Positions 1 through 9,095 of a stretch of 36,993 bases of DNA are shown in pieces (within the stretch, counting starts at the first letter, position 1; each line of letters opens with the position of its first letter). The stretch is from contig JAJZQU010000005.1 of the NCBI GenBank assembly GCA_021806685.1, forward strand, positions 1 to 36,993. Direction: 5' to 3'. The stretch comes from a bacterium. Lineage in GTDB: Bacteria > Patescibacteriota > Patescibacteriia > 2-12-FULL-60-25. Position numbers and translations under genes: made by a program. The notes under the pieces are model-generated. The model had not been told where the DNA came from, ran no database searches, and was given only the letters and a program-made list of their open reading frames with translations.

Positions 1-243
1 TTTGGTTGAGTTTTTTTCTTGTATTTTTATTTCCTCATACTCACTTAGGGTATTTTTCAAGGCTTGAGTGGCGTCCGCAATGGGCTTTAATTGTTTTAAG
101 ACGTCAGTTGATGTCTTTACTGGAGACAGAAGACTAAACAAGCCGTACAAAGGCTTCCTCCAAACAATTCCCCCAATCACAACCAATATCGCCACCGCAA
201 ATATGATGATCGGGGTTAAGGTAAATCTCTTCTTGGATTTCAT
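1..243 (-). CDS. N-terminal part of a membrane-anchored protein, runs off the left window edge
   Basis: Minus-strand reading from ATG at 243: MKSKKRFTLTPIIIFAVAILVVIGGIVWRKPLYGLF...; one N-terminal TM helix, open to the window edge (absent from ORF track because no stop). Confidence 0.6.
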   Translation of the reverse strand, partial: MKSKKRFTLTPIIIFAVAILVVIGGIVWRKPLYGLFSLLSPVKTSTDVLKQLKPIADATQALKNTLSEYEEIKIQEKNSTK

Positions 244-350
244 AATTATGTATAGATTACCACAAAACAACTCCCAAGACGATTGGCTTTGACAAAAAAG
301 GACCGGCCGCGCCGATCCTAATTGTTAATTCTTAATTGTTCATTGTTAAT

Positions 351-2432
351 TTATTTTTTGGCCTTGCCTTCGATGATTTGTAGTTGAATGTTGGACGGCA
401 CTGGCGAGTAGTGGTCGAATTCCATGGTGTAAGAACCGCGACCCTGGGTCATGGAGCGCAACGAAGTGGAATAGCCGAACATTTCGGCCAACGGCACTTC
501 GGCCTGGATGACTTTGACATCATTGCGGTCTTCCATGGAATTGATTTGCCCGCGTTTGGAGTTGAGGTCACCGATCACATCGCCCATGTACAACTCTGGC
601 ACGACAACTTCCACGCGCTCGATAGGCTCAAGGATGGAAACACCGGCCGTTCCGCAAGCCGCCTTAAAGGCCATTGAAGCCGCAATCTTAAAAGCTGCTT
701 CGGATGAGTCGACCTCGTGATAAGAACCATCATAAACAGTGGCTTTGACATCCAACATGGGATAACCGGCCACAACTCCCCTTTGCATGGCTTCCTGCAC
801 GCCTTTGTTGATTGGCTGGATGTACTCACGGGGAATAACGCCGCCTTTAATGTCATTAACGAACTCATAGCCCTTGCCGCGCTCGGTCGGTTCCACGCGC
901 AACCAGCAATGGCCATATTGTCCACGGCCACCTGACTGGCGGATGAACTTGCCTTCGCCCTCGGCCATGCCTTTGATGGCTTCCTTGTAAGCAACTTGCG
1001 GTTTACCGACATTAGCTTCGACATTAAACTCGCGCTTCATGCGGTCAACGATGATTTCAAGGTGGAGTTCACCCATGCCGGACAGAATTGTCTGCAAAGT
1101 TTCTTCGTCAGTCCTGACATGGAATGACGGGTCTTCTTCGGCCAACTTCTGCAAGGCAACGCCCATCTTTTCCTGGTCAGCCTTGGTCTTAGGCTCAACA
1201 GCCAAATCAATGACCGGTTCAGGAATAACAATTGTCTCGAGTATGACAGGGTGCTCTTCGTCGCAGAGCGTGTGGCCAGTAAAAGTTTCCTTCAAGCCCA
1301 CGGCTGCAGCGATTTCGCCTGAATAAACGTCCTGCACTTCTTCGCGGCTATTGGCATGCATGCGCACAATGCGGCCCACGCGTTCCTTTTTGCCGTTGGT
1401 CGCATTATAGACGTAAGAGCCGGCGGATAAATGGCCTGAGTAGACACGGAAGAAAATGAGCTTACCGACATAAGGGTCTGACATGACCTTAAAGGCCAAG
1501 GCTGCGAACGGTGCGTTATCGTCTGGCTTGCATTCAATAATCTTTTCCGGATCATTGGGATCAGTGCCTCTGACAGGCGGGACATCCAACGGCGACGGCA
1601 AATAGTAATTGACGGCATCCAACATGAACTGCACGCCCTTGTTCTTCAAGGCCGAACCGCACATGATCGGGAAAAGATCCATGTGGATGACGGCTTTGCG
1701 CAAAGCCGCGCGGATTTCATCAACTGAAAGTTCCTCACCGGCCAGATATTTGTTCATGAGCGCTTCGTCAGTCTCTGACAAGGCTTCCAAAAACTCATTG
1801 CGCCACTTCTTGGCCTCATCCATCATATCGGCAGGCACATCAGCTTCTACAATTTCCTTACCCATTTCATCCATATACATCTCGGCCTTCATGGTAATGA
1901 GGTCAATAATGCCTTTGAAGTTTGATTCCGCACCAATGGGCAACTGGATTGGGTAAGCACGCTTATTAAGACGAGTGCGGATGGAAACCACATCCTTAAA
2001 AAAGTCAGCTCCCGTACGGTCAAGCTTGTTAACGAAGCACATGCGAGGCACGTGGTACTTGTCAGCCTGGCGCCAGACAGTCTCTGACTGGGCTTCCACG
2101 CCGGCCACGCCGTCGAAGACAGTGACCGCGCCATCCAAAACGCGCAGCGAACGCTGAACTTCGATGGTAAAGTCGATGTGTCCCGGAGTGTCGATCAAAT
2201 TCAAACGGCAGCCTTTCCAAAAACAGGTCGTGGCGGCCGAGGTAATGGTGATACCGCGTTCGCGTTCCTGTTCCATCCAGTCCATGGTGGCCTCGCCCTC
2301 GTGCACTTCGCCAATCTTGTGCTTGCGGCCGGTATAAAAAAGCACGCGTTCGGAAACCGTTGTCTTGCCCGCATCAATGTGGGCGATGATCCCGAAGTTT
2401 CGGGTATCTTTGAGTGAGTATTCTCTTGGCAT
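351..2432 (-). CDS. fusA: Elongation factor G
   Basis: [58 protein letters not shown]. Confidence 0.98.
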   Translation of the reverse strand: MPREYSLKDTRNFGIIAHIDAGKTTVSERVLFYTGRKHKIGEVHEGEATMDWMEQERERGITITSAATTCFWKGCRLNLIDTPGHIDFTIEVQRSLRVLDGAVTVFDGVAGVEAQSETVWRQADKYHVPRMCFVNKLDRTGADFFKDVVSIRTRLNKRAYPIQLPIGAESNFKGIIDLITMKAEMYMDEMGKEIVEADVPADMMDEAKKWRNEFLEALSETDEALMNKYLAGEELSVDEIRAALRKAVIHMDLFPIMCGSALKNKGVQFMLDAVNYYLPSPLDVPPVRGTDPNDPEKIIECKPDDNAPFAALAFKVMSDPYVGKLIFFRVYSGHLSAGSYVYNATNGKKERVGRIVRMHANSREEVQDVYSGEIAAAVGLKETFTGHTLCDEEHPVILETIVIPEPVIDLAVEPKTKADQEKMGVALQKLAEEDPSFHVRTDEETLQTILSGMGELHLEIIVDRMKREFNVEANVGKPQVAYKEAIKGMAEGEGKFIRQSGGRGQYGHCWLRVEPTERGKGYEFVNDIKGGVIPREYIQPINKGVQEAMQRGVVAGYPMLDVKATVYDGSYHEVDSSEAAFKIAASMAFKAACGTAGVSILEPIERVEVVVPELYMGDVIGDLNSKRGQINSMEDRNDVKVIQAEVPLAEMFGYSTSLRSMTQGRGSYTMEFDHYSPVPSNIQLQIIEGKAKK

Positions 2433-2524
2433 AATGTTATTGAGACAAAAAAAGGACGACGAAACCGCCGGCCTTTGACCTTGCATTAATCACCTGCGAT
2501 GTCTGAGCCGTCATCCATAACGGC

Positions 2525-2992
2525 TTAGCGGGCGAAGTGGGCGAAAGCGCGGTTGGCTTCGGCCATGCGCTGCACGTCCTGCTTCTTCTTGACGGCGTCA
2601 CCTTGGTTTTCGGCAGCAGCCAGGATTTCGGCAGACAATTTGTCAGCCATTGGCCTGCCCTTTTTGGAGCGGGCGGCCGTGATGAGCCAACGGAAGGCTA
2701 GTTGTTGGCGGCGGTCTGCGCGGACTTGGAGAGGAATCTGGTAGTTGGCGCCTCCCACGCGGCGGGATTTGACTTCGAGTAAAGGTGACACGTTCTTGAG
2801 GGCCTCATCAAAAACTTCCATGGCCGGTTTCTTGGTCTTGGCTTCGACTTTATCAAAAGCCTCATAAACAATCTTTTGGGACGTTGACTTCTTGCCACGT
2901 TCCATCACGTAGTTTATGAGTTTGGCCACAACAACCGAACCGTATTTCGGATCCGGGAGAACTGACCTACGAGGTGCTTGCTTTCCACGCAT
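2525..2992 (-). CDS. rpsG: 30S ribosomal protein S7
   Basis: [19 protein letters not shown]...[11 protein letters not shown]; adjacent to fusA and rpsL. Confidence 0.97.
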   Translation of the reverse strand: MRGKQAPRRSVLPDPKYGSVVVAKLINYVMERGKKSTSQKIVYEAFDKVEAKTKKPAMEVFDEALKNVSPLLEVKSRRVGGANYQIPLQVRADRRQQLAFRWLITAARSKKGRPMADKLSAEILAAAENQGDAVKKKQDVQRMAEANRAFAHFAR

Positions 2993-3029
2993 ATTATTCA
3001 ATCGTCAACATTCAATATTCAACATTCAA

Positions 3030-3455
3030 TTATTTACCGGCTTTGGGTTTCTTATTGCCGTAGAGCGAACGGCCGCGACGGCGGTTGGCTACTCCCTGGG
3101 TATCATAAACGCCACGCAGTACATGATAACGCACGCCTGGCAGGTCTTTAACGCGGCCACCGCGGATCATGACGATTGAGTGCTCTTGCAGGTTATGTCC
3201 TTCACCCGGGATATAAGCCGTGACTTCCTGGCCATTGGAGAGGCGGACGCGGGCGATCTTGCGCAAAGCTGAGTTTGGCTTTTTCGGCGTCATGGTCGTG
3301 ACCTTGGTGCAGACGCCACGCTTAAACGGACTCCCTTTGGGGAGCTCTGTGCGGGTGCGGTGCAAGGTATCGCGCGTGAACTGCAGCGCCGGACTCTTGG
3401 ATTTTACCTTGGCTGTGCGGCGAGAGCGCCGTATGAGTTGGTTGAAAGTAGGCAT
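3030..3455 (-). CDS. rpsL: 30S ribosomal protein S12
   Basis: [13 protein letters not shown]...[20 protein letters not shown]...[11 protein letters not shown]. Confidence 0.98.
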   Translation of the reverse strand: MPTFNQLIRRSRRTAKVKSKSPALQFTRDTLHRTRTELPKGSPFKRGVCTKVTTMTPKKPNSALRKIARVRLSNGQEVTAYIPGEGHNLQEHSIVMIRGGRVKDLPGVRYHVLRGVYDTQGVANRRRGRSLYGNKKPKAGK

Positions 3456-3544
3456 GGTCGGTTAAAGATTAGCCAAAACCTTGGCTGAATGTGGGCGAAA
3501 TATAACAAATGCCCTGTTTATCGTCAAGGACGCGCCATTTTATG

Positions 3545-4543
3545 CTATTTTGACGATAGTAACCACCAAAGATTCTCCAATTCTCTCGATATGCCATAGG
3601 CATTGCCGTGCGACAAAAGGCCGAGATATGACTCGACGGACTGGCGGTTGGGACTATAGCCGACGCGTTTCTTCATCCTGATTTTCGTCTTGGTGCGCAG
3701 CACTCGGTGATGCGGAAAATGTACCCAGCCTAAAAAATCGACACCCGGTGCAAGGGTTTTAATGAAAACTTTGTCCGGATGAAGGCTCAAGGCAAGCGAC
3801 CCGGATAAGAACGCGGCGACCTTTGGCAAACAGTTCGACAACCCGGATCGGTCATGCGACATGAAAACGAAATCATCGGCATAACGGGCGTAATATCTCA
3901 TGTGGAGATCGTTCTTGACGAACTGGTCTAGCTCATTCATGTAAACATTTGCAAAAAGCTGTGAGGTCAAATTGCCGAGCGGTATACCCTTGCCGTGACA
4001 GACTTCGAAGCTTCCGATGACGCTTTTAAGCAAATCAAGCAAACGGGGACTGGTTATGCGGTTGCGCAAAATATCAACCAAAATTGCATGATCCACGCTG
4101 GCGAAAAACTTTCGGATGTCGCATTTCAAAACCCAGCACGTCCTCATATTGTTCTGACTTGTCATCCTAGCGAGCTTCTCAAAACGCTCAAGTGCGCGAT
4201 GCATGCCTTTGCCCGTTTGGCATGAAAATGAGTCGGAAATAAAAAGCGTGGCAAAGAACGGATAAAGTTTCCGATGGATAGCATGGTGCAACAGTCGATC
4301 TCGCACAGTAGCCTTATGGATGTCACGCGGTTTCGGGTCGTTGATCCGAAAATGCTGATAGTCGCCATGCACATAGTGACCGTTCATTAAATCCGCGTGT
4401 AAATTAGCGACCTCATCGCCTAAATGCAACATGAATGCCTGCACGTCTTTCTTATTTCGCTTCCCTCGGATAAACTCTTGCCAAGCTTCACAGAGGTTTT
4501 CCACCGACACAACCTCTTCAAACGAAACAGTACACAATTTCAT
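3545..4543 (-). CDS. DGR-type reverse transcriptase
   Basis: RT motifs: KCDIRKFFASVDH, GIPLGNLTSQLFANVYMNELDQFV (DGR-like GNxTSQ motif), YARYADDFVF, VDFLGW; no intron maturase/HNH domain; adjacent TR/VR pair. Confidence 0.95.
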   Translation of the reverse strand: MKLCTVSFEEVVSVENLCEAWQEFIRGKRNKKDVQAFMLHLGDEVANLHADLMNGHYVHGDYQHFRINDPKPRDIHKATVRDRLLHHAIHRKLYPFFATLFISDSFSCQTGKGMHRALERFEKLARMTSQNNMRTCWVLKCDIRKFFASVDHAILVDILRNRITSPRLLDLLKSVIGSFEVCHGKGIPLGNLTSQLFANVYMNELDQFVKNDLHMRYYARYADDFVFMSHDRSGLSNCLPKVAAFLSGSLALSLHPDKVFIKTLAPGVDFLGWVHFPHHRVLRTKTKIRMKKRVGYSPNRQSVESYLGLLSHGNAYGISRELENLWWLLSSK

Positions 4544-4565
4544 ATCTCTAATTCGTAATTTTTAA

Positions 4566-4976
4566 TTGTTAATTATTAATTTCTATGAGTATACCCCCCC
4601 CCCGCAACTAATCACGTCAAACCTGCCTGTTTTACAAAAAGTAGTGGACGCATACAAAATCTGGCACGCGCATTATTCTAACTTTCCCCGTCTCTCTAAA
4701 TTTTCACTGGGTACCAAGATCGATTCGCTCTTCACTGACCTGATCAATCTCATCTTCTTGGCCGGATATGCCGGAGCCGACCAAAAATACACGTTCGTCG
4801 TGAGGGCAGCGACAAAACTGGATCTTCTTAAATTCTTCATGCAGATCGCGTGGGAAACACGGTGCTTGGATCATAAAAAATACGCAGCCCTGTCCGTTCC
4901 CTTGAACGAGATTGGAAAAGACGTTGGAAACTGGCAAAAATATTGTAAAAAGAAACAACCCCCATCCGAGGAATGA
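4566..4976 (+). CDS. avd: Avd-like accessory protein (four-helix-bundle family) of the DGR
   Basis: LPVLQKVVDAYKIWHAHYSNFPRLSKFSLGTKIDSLFTDLINLIFLAGYAGADQKYTFVVRAATKLDLLKFFMQIAWE... resembles the Avd/four-helix-bundle family; lies between RT and TR. Only in-frame 5' start is TTG at 4566; ATG at 4585 is out of frame because of a C10 tract. Confidence 0.85.
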   Translation: MLIINFYEYTPPPQLITSNLPVLQKVVDAYKIWHAHYSNFPRLSKFSLGTKIDSLFTDLINLIFLAGYAGADQKYTFVVRAATKLDLLKFFMQIAWETRCLDHKKYAALSVPLNEIGKDVGNWQKYCKKKQPPSEE

Positions 4977-5001
4977 GGGCGTTTGTAAAAACATGAAGAG
5001 A

Positions 5002-5138
5002 TTTGCGGGACGAACGGGAACCGGTTGCTCTCGTTCCAGTCGTTGTCGAACCAGTTGTCGTCGAGATACGGTTCGCCGTCATTCACGTTCAGCACCGCGA
5101 CGTTCCGGTTGTTGCCATCATCGAGGGTGAACGAGCCA
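5002..5138 (-). repeat. DGR template repeat (TR)
   Basis: Aligns without gaps to 5567-5703 (offset 565); all 24 mismatches are at T on + strand (A in TR sense). Confidence 0.96.
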
Positions 5139-5214
5139 CTCGTCCATATCGGAAGCCATCTGGATCACCACCGCTCGAAAAATCTCACGGTTGAATTTTA
5201 TTCGGGGTCGCTCG

Positions 5215-5240
5215 CCCGCCGTAGCTTTAGCGAAGGCGGG
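5215..5240. repeat. Minipalindrome family A copy 1
   Basis: CCCGCCGTAGCTTTAGCGAAGGCGGG. Confidence 0.7.
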
Positions 5241-5418
5241 TTGCCCACCAGCTTCCGATACCAAGTATCTTCAGTTTATGAAAAGGCCGCTACACGCTGC
5301 CGACCAGCGTACCGACCGACATTCTGGCAAACGGTCCCTTCCAGATTTCGACCGTCCGAAGCCTTGACTGCGGACTGTTTCGTCTATTATCCATTTTAAA
5401 TTATACAAAAATGCAAGC

Positions 5419-5469
5419 GGCCCCGTCCAGTGCACGAATCCAAGTGAGGATTGTGTACCGAACGGGGCC
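5419..5469. other. Nested hairpin between TR and VR
   Basis: GGCCCCGT(5419-5426)/ACGGGGCC(5462-5469) outer stem, inner TGCAC-AATCC/GGATT-GTGTA stems, AAGTGA loop; on minus strand followed by gcttgcatttttg. Confidence 0.6.
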
Positions 5470-5515
5470 TGAGAGCCGAGCGACCAAGGGATCGAGGGCC
5501 GTTTTGAAGGGCCAA

Positions 5516-5541
5516 GGCACGGCGGTCGCGACCGCCGTGCC
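5516..5541. repeat. Perfect 26-bp palindrome downstream of VR (candidate cruciform/hairpin)
   Basis: GGCACGGCGGTCGCGACCGCCGTGCC; 15 bp past the target stop codon, no T-run after it. Confidence 0.9.
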
Positions 5542-5555
5542 AAGGAACCGAGGGT

Positions 5556-6272
5556 CTAAGCGCTTACTTGCGGGACGAACGGGAACCGGCCGCTCCCGCC
5601 CCAGTCGATGCCGAACCAGCCGTCGCCGAGACACGGTCCGCCGCCATGCACGCCCAGCACCGCGACGCCCCGGTCGGCGCCATCACCGAGGGAGAACGAG
5701 CCAAGAGCGACCATCCAGAACTGCTTGTACAGCTCCGGGTGCGCCCGGTGCAGGTCGAGCAGCTCATTCTGTCCCATGATGGGACGGTACCCATGCTGAG
5801 CGACCTCGGTCCGCTGATCGCGACCCCAGGCGATGATCTCCTCACTGTCGCTGAGCACCTCGCGGGGAGGAGCGGCGAGCCAGACGACGTGATCCTCCGG
5901 CCTCGTCGAAACGATGGCCGAGGCGTGTCTCTTCCACTTGCGACCGTCGAAGATGCTGGAGACGCCGCCCTTGTAGGTTCGCTTCAGATCCGCCATGGGC
6001 GGGATAGGGGTGTAGGCGAAGGGCACGAGCACGTGGTCGGGCGGGAGAGCCAGCCCGCTCGTGCGGTACTGACTGCCGCCGTTGCCGGTGGCCGTCACGA
6101 TGGGCTGCGGCTCGGGGAGGAGCTCGCGGCGCATGGCCCGAACCCCCCGTTCGGCTCCGCCGTTGCGGATCACCTGACCGAGCTCATCGTCGAACGACGA
6201 AACGCGCGTGAGAGCGGTGACGGTTTCCAGCCCATTCGAAAACTTGTCGTCGAGGAGGCGTACCTGATTCAT
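5556..6272 (-). CDS. DGR target protein with C-terminal variable region (C-type-lectin-like fold inferred)
   Basis: MNQVRLLDDKFSNGLETV...QVSA*; start 6272 preceded by AAGAAGG ribosome-binding site; VR spans its last codons. Confidence 0.9.
   Translation of the reverse strand: MNQVRLLDDKFSNGLETVTALTRVSSFDDELGQVIRNGGAERGVRAMRRELLPEPQPIVTATGNGGSQYRTSGLALPPDHVLVPFAYTPIPPMADLKRTYKGGVSSIFDGRKWKRHASAIVSTRPEDHVVWLAAPPREVLSDSEEIIAWGRDQRTEVAQHGYRPIMGQNELLDLHRAHPELYKQFWMVALGSFSLGDGADRGVAVLGVHGGGPCLGDGWFGIDWGGSGRFPFVPQVSA
5567..5703 (-). repeat. DGR variable repeat (VR) at 3' end of target gene
   Basis: Encodes VLGVHGGGPCLGDGWFGIDWGGSGRFPFVPQ versus TR-encoded VLNVNDGEPYLDDNWFDNDWNESNRFPFVPQ. Confidence 0.96.
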
Positions 6273-6463
6273 GGCGTACCTTCTTTCTTCTGCGATTGGC
6301 GTACCCGTTATCCCGACCTCATTGCCGGGAATCCGAGCGTACCACTGATCGTTCATCCGTAAGTAAGCATCTAAATGCAAGGTTCAAAGCCTTAGTCTGT
6401 AATGAAAAAATATAGCATAAAAAAGCCCTTTTGTCAATGACTTTAGGGACTTTACGAACTTTA

Positions 6464-6490
6464 CCCACCTACGCCGAAGGCTATGGTGGG
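6464..6490. repeat. Minipalindrome family A copy 2 (reverse orientation)
   Basis: CCCACCTACGCCGAAGGCTATGGTGGG; reverse complement CCCACCATAGCCTTCGGCGTAGGTGGG. Confidence 0.65.
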
Positions 6491-6530
6491 TCCGCCATGG
6501 CAATATAATTGTTTGCGAAGGCGGATGGAC

Positions 6531-8078
6531 TTATAGCGGTAAAAGACGTGGGTTGAGCCAACGCGGCAGCCAAAAAATGAATATCAAAACCGCTAATGTA
6601 TATAATATGATGGCCAAAGGCATGATCTGGCCGGTTTTGTCTTTTAGCTTAAATAAAATGTAGCAAAAGACTAAAACCAACAAGGCTAGGGCAAAAACCG
6701 CAAAAGCCTGCAGTAAATAAGCTGCTGCCAAGCTGGCCACCAACCAACAACCAGCCGTGATAAACCAGCCATTAGCTTTGCCTTGGACTGAACGCCAGAT
6801 TAAAGCAGGGGCAATAAGCAAGCCAAAAGCCATAACAGTATTAACCATAATTAACCCGGTGGTTTGGGAGCCTCTGATAAAAGCTAGGGACGCGCTGGCT
6901 ATCAACATCCAAACCAACCATGAGATAACATCCTTAAGCCAATCCCATTTCACTGCCAAACCATCTTTAGACAGCCATGAAATAATTAGGACAGCGACCA
7001 CAAATTGCATGATTGGCCAGCCAAGCAAAGCAGATAGGATTATGACCAGGGGCAAATGCCAAGCAGCAAATAATGACTCCCCTTCCGGTTGGACTCCTTC
7101 CACCAAAATTTTTGTTTCTTTGGTGCGCCAGTATGTAAACAAAAGAATCATGACAATCAAGAAGGCCAACCATGTTGCCCAATCCAAAGGCGAATGAGGC
7201 ATTCTACCCCAACCAGCAGACAGGCCGGCCAAGATGGCTGTTACCCAAATGGCCATATCCCAAGACTGTGAGAGGATATTTTTTATTGACCATGTTCTGA
7301 ACTTTGTAAGCCCGCTAACTATCCAAGTAACAGCCAAAGCAATGACTGCCACCCAGGTAATTTGGAATAAAGCCATCATGTTGGGCAGTTGGCCGCCAAA
7401 CCCAGTGAACCAACGCGTGAGCTGCAAGTTGCTCCAATAAGTGTTCAAATTCAACCGTGAAAAATTTTCGACAATGTTCTGGCCTGTCTGATTCAGGATT
7501 GGTAAACCTTGGAAAAGCAGAGCAAACAAGATAATTATCGACGGCAAAAGCAGGACAAGCGAACAAGCCAACCAAGTACCGACAGCACCTACAATTGTCC
7601 GCAAATCATTTTTAGTGGCGCGATATTCATGCCAAGCCACACCCAAAGCTAAACCAAATACAAAACCACGCAAAAGCGATTCCGGGCCGGCTGTTGTTGG
7701 CCAGAAACCGATTGATAAAAGATAAACGGGCAACTGACTCAAGGTTAATGGCAAGCTACCCGACCCTTGTTGCCATAAATTGATAAGTGCAAAAACTAAA
7801 GCCATTACCAGGGCAAAAGGCAAAGCAGCTTTAAGCGTATCCCAAACCTGGCTCCAAGTTTTTTTCTGCCAATAAACCAGCCATTGCCCAGCAGCCAAGA
7901 GCGCTGTGCAGGCAAGTATTGGCCGCCACAAAAAAATATCCAGCGGTAAAAGTGCTGCCGGGCGTATTACCTGCACCAACAAACTGACTAACAACAAAGC
8001 TCCCAGCAAAAACCAAACATCAGAAGCTCGGTCTGGAATTGAGGGATCTTGGCTTGTCCAAATACGTGAGCGGATCAT
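6531..8078 (-). CDS. Polytopic membrane protein, function unknown
   Basis: 515 aa with many hydrophobic TM segments. Confidence 0.85.
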   Translation of the reverse strand: MIRSRIWTSQDPSIPDRASDVWFLLGALLLVSLLVQVIRPAALLPLDIFLWRPILACTALLAAGQWLVYWQKKTWSQVWDTLKAALPFALVMALVFALINLWQQGSGSLPLTLSQLPVYLLSIGFWPTTAGPESLLRGFVFGLALGVAWHEYRATKNDLRTIVGAVGTWLACSLVLLLPSIIILFALLFQGLPILNQTGQNIVENFSRLNLNTYWSNLQLTRWFTGFGGQLPNMMALFQITWVAVIALAVTWIVSGLTKFRTWSIKNILSQSWDMAIWVTAILAGLSAGWGRMPHSPLDWATWLAFLIVMILLFTYWRTKETKILVEGVQPEGESLFAAWHLPLVIILSALLGWPIMQFVVAVLIISWLSKDGLAVKWDWLKDVISWLVWMLIASASLAFIRGSQTTGLIMVNTVMAFGLLIAPALIWRSVQGKANGWFITAGCWLVASLAAAYLLQAFAVFALALLVLVFCYILFKLKDKTGQIMPLAIILYTLAVLIFIFWLPRWLNPRLLPL

Positions 8079-8731
8079 AGGCCGAAAAGTCCATTAAGGC
8101 CAAAAAGGCCGGCTATCCAATGATATGGCCCGCCCAAAACAGCGCTTATCAGGCCAACGCCAAAAACAACATCCAGCAAAATCAGGCCCATCAATACCCA
8201 GGAACCATAGCTCTCCAGCTTTTCCCTAAAGGCATACCATTTTGGCCTATGTAACAAGGCCATGATAATTTTTGAGCCATCAAGCGGCGGCAAGGGAATC
8301 AAATTAAACAACATCAGGGCTGTATTGATTAGGAAGCAAAGACCTAAAAATACAATGAGTAGATTGTTTGAGCCAAGTATGGGCAATAATAGCCTTAACA
8401 AGATGCCTACCAATGTGAGCATTAATAAGTTACTGAACGGCCCAGCCAAACCTATATATAGAGGCCCCCACTTCTGGTCGCGTAAAAGATAAGGGTTAAA
8501 AGGCACAGGCTTGCCCCAACCAAAGCTGACAAGAACCAAGGCTAAAAGCCCAAACCAATCAATATGGGCCAATGGATTCAAGGAAAGCCTGCCCAGCCGC
8601 TTGGCGGTTGGGTCACCCATCCAGGTTGCAGCCAAGGCATGCGAAAACTCGTGGACAGTCAGGGCCACCAGGACAGCCACAATCCAAAGGACAAACAGAA
8701 TCGGGTCAGAAAACAAGGTCGTTAGATTCAT
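8075..8731 (-). CDS. Site-2 protease family (M50) metalloprotease
   Basis: MNLTTLFSDPILFVLWIVAVLVALTVHEFSHALAATWMGDPTAKRLGRLSLNP; HEFSH and NLIPLPPLDGSK motifs. Confidence 0.93.
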   Translation of the reverse strand: MNLTTLFSDPILFVLWIVAVLVALTVHEFSHALAATWMGDPTAKRLGRLSLNPLAHIDWFGLLALVLVSFGWGKPVPFNPYLLRDQKWGPLYIGLAGPFSNLLMLTLVGILLRLLLPILGSNNLLIVFLGLCFLINTALMLFNLIPLPPLDGSKIIMALLHRPKWYAFREKLESYGSWVLMGLILLDVVFGVGLISAVLGGPYHWIAGLFGLNGLFGL

Positions 8732-8795
8732 AATCAGGGCAGATGAATAGGGTCTTGCCAATCATACCGTAAACGTCTATACTTGTGCCAATCCT

Positions 8796-9047
8796 ATGTC
8801 CCGTATCTGCATATTAACCGGTAAGACAGCCAACACGGCCAATAGCCGGAGCCACTCAAACCGCGCCACAAAGCGCTTACAAGGAGTAAACCTCCAAACC
8901 CGCCGCATGGGTGGTGTTAAGGTTTTACTTTCAACCCGCGCGCTCAAGACCCTCAAGAAGCTTGAAGCCATCAATAAAGGCCAGGTATTGACCAAGAAGC
9001 AAAAGAAGCAGGCCAAGACAGCTGCCCGCAAGCAAGTTAAAAAATAA
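8796..9047 (+). CDS. rpmB: 50S ribosomal protein L28
   Basis: [38 protein letters not shown]. Confidence 0.93.
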   Translation: MSRICILTGKTANTANSRSHSNRATKRLQGVNLQTRRMGGVKVLLSTRALKTLKKLEAINKGQVLTKKQKKQAKTAARKQVKK

Positions 9048-9058
9048 ATCGGTTTTAA

Positions 9059-9092
9059 AAAAAGAGACGTTGCATTGCAACGTCTCTTTTTT
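9059..9092. terminator. Bidirectional intrinsic terminator
   Basis: AGAGACGTTGCA-T-TGCAACGTCTCT hairpin flanked by A- and T-runs. Confidence 0.9.
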
Positions 9093-9095
9093 TCA

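Noticed and set aside
3545-4543. RT as part of a group II intron or retron
   Set aside because: No maturase/HNH region, no intron domain V-like sequence noticed, no msr/msd; the adenine-specific TR/VR pair explains it.
4871-5095. Minus-strand ORF translating the TR (MLNVNDGEPYLDDNWF...)
   Set aside because: Readable only because the TR mirrors the target's coding sequence; no start signal and not expected to be translated.
5003-5703. Additional VR copies elsewhere in the window
   Set aside because: Scanning by eye for the invariant GCGGGACGAACGGGAACCGG block found only the TR and the single VR; other targets could lie outside the window.
5568-6362. 264-aa + strand ORF across the DGR target gene
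   Set aside because: Antisense to the target CDS, whose frame, SD and VR-coded C-terminus are far better supported; likely a GC-rich shadow ORF.
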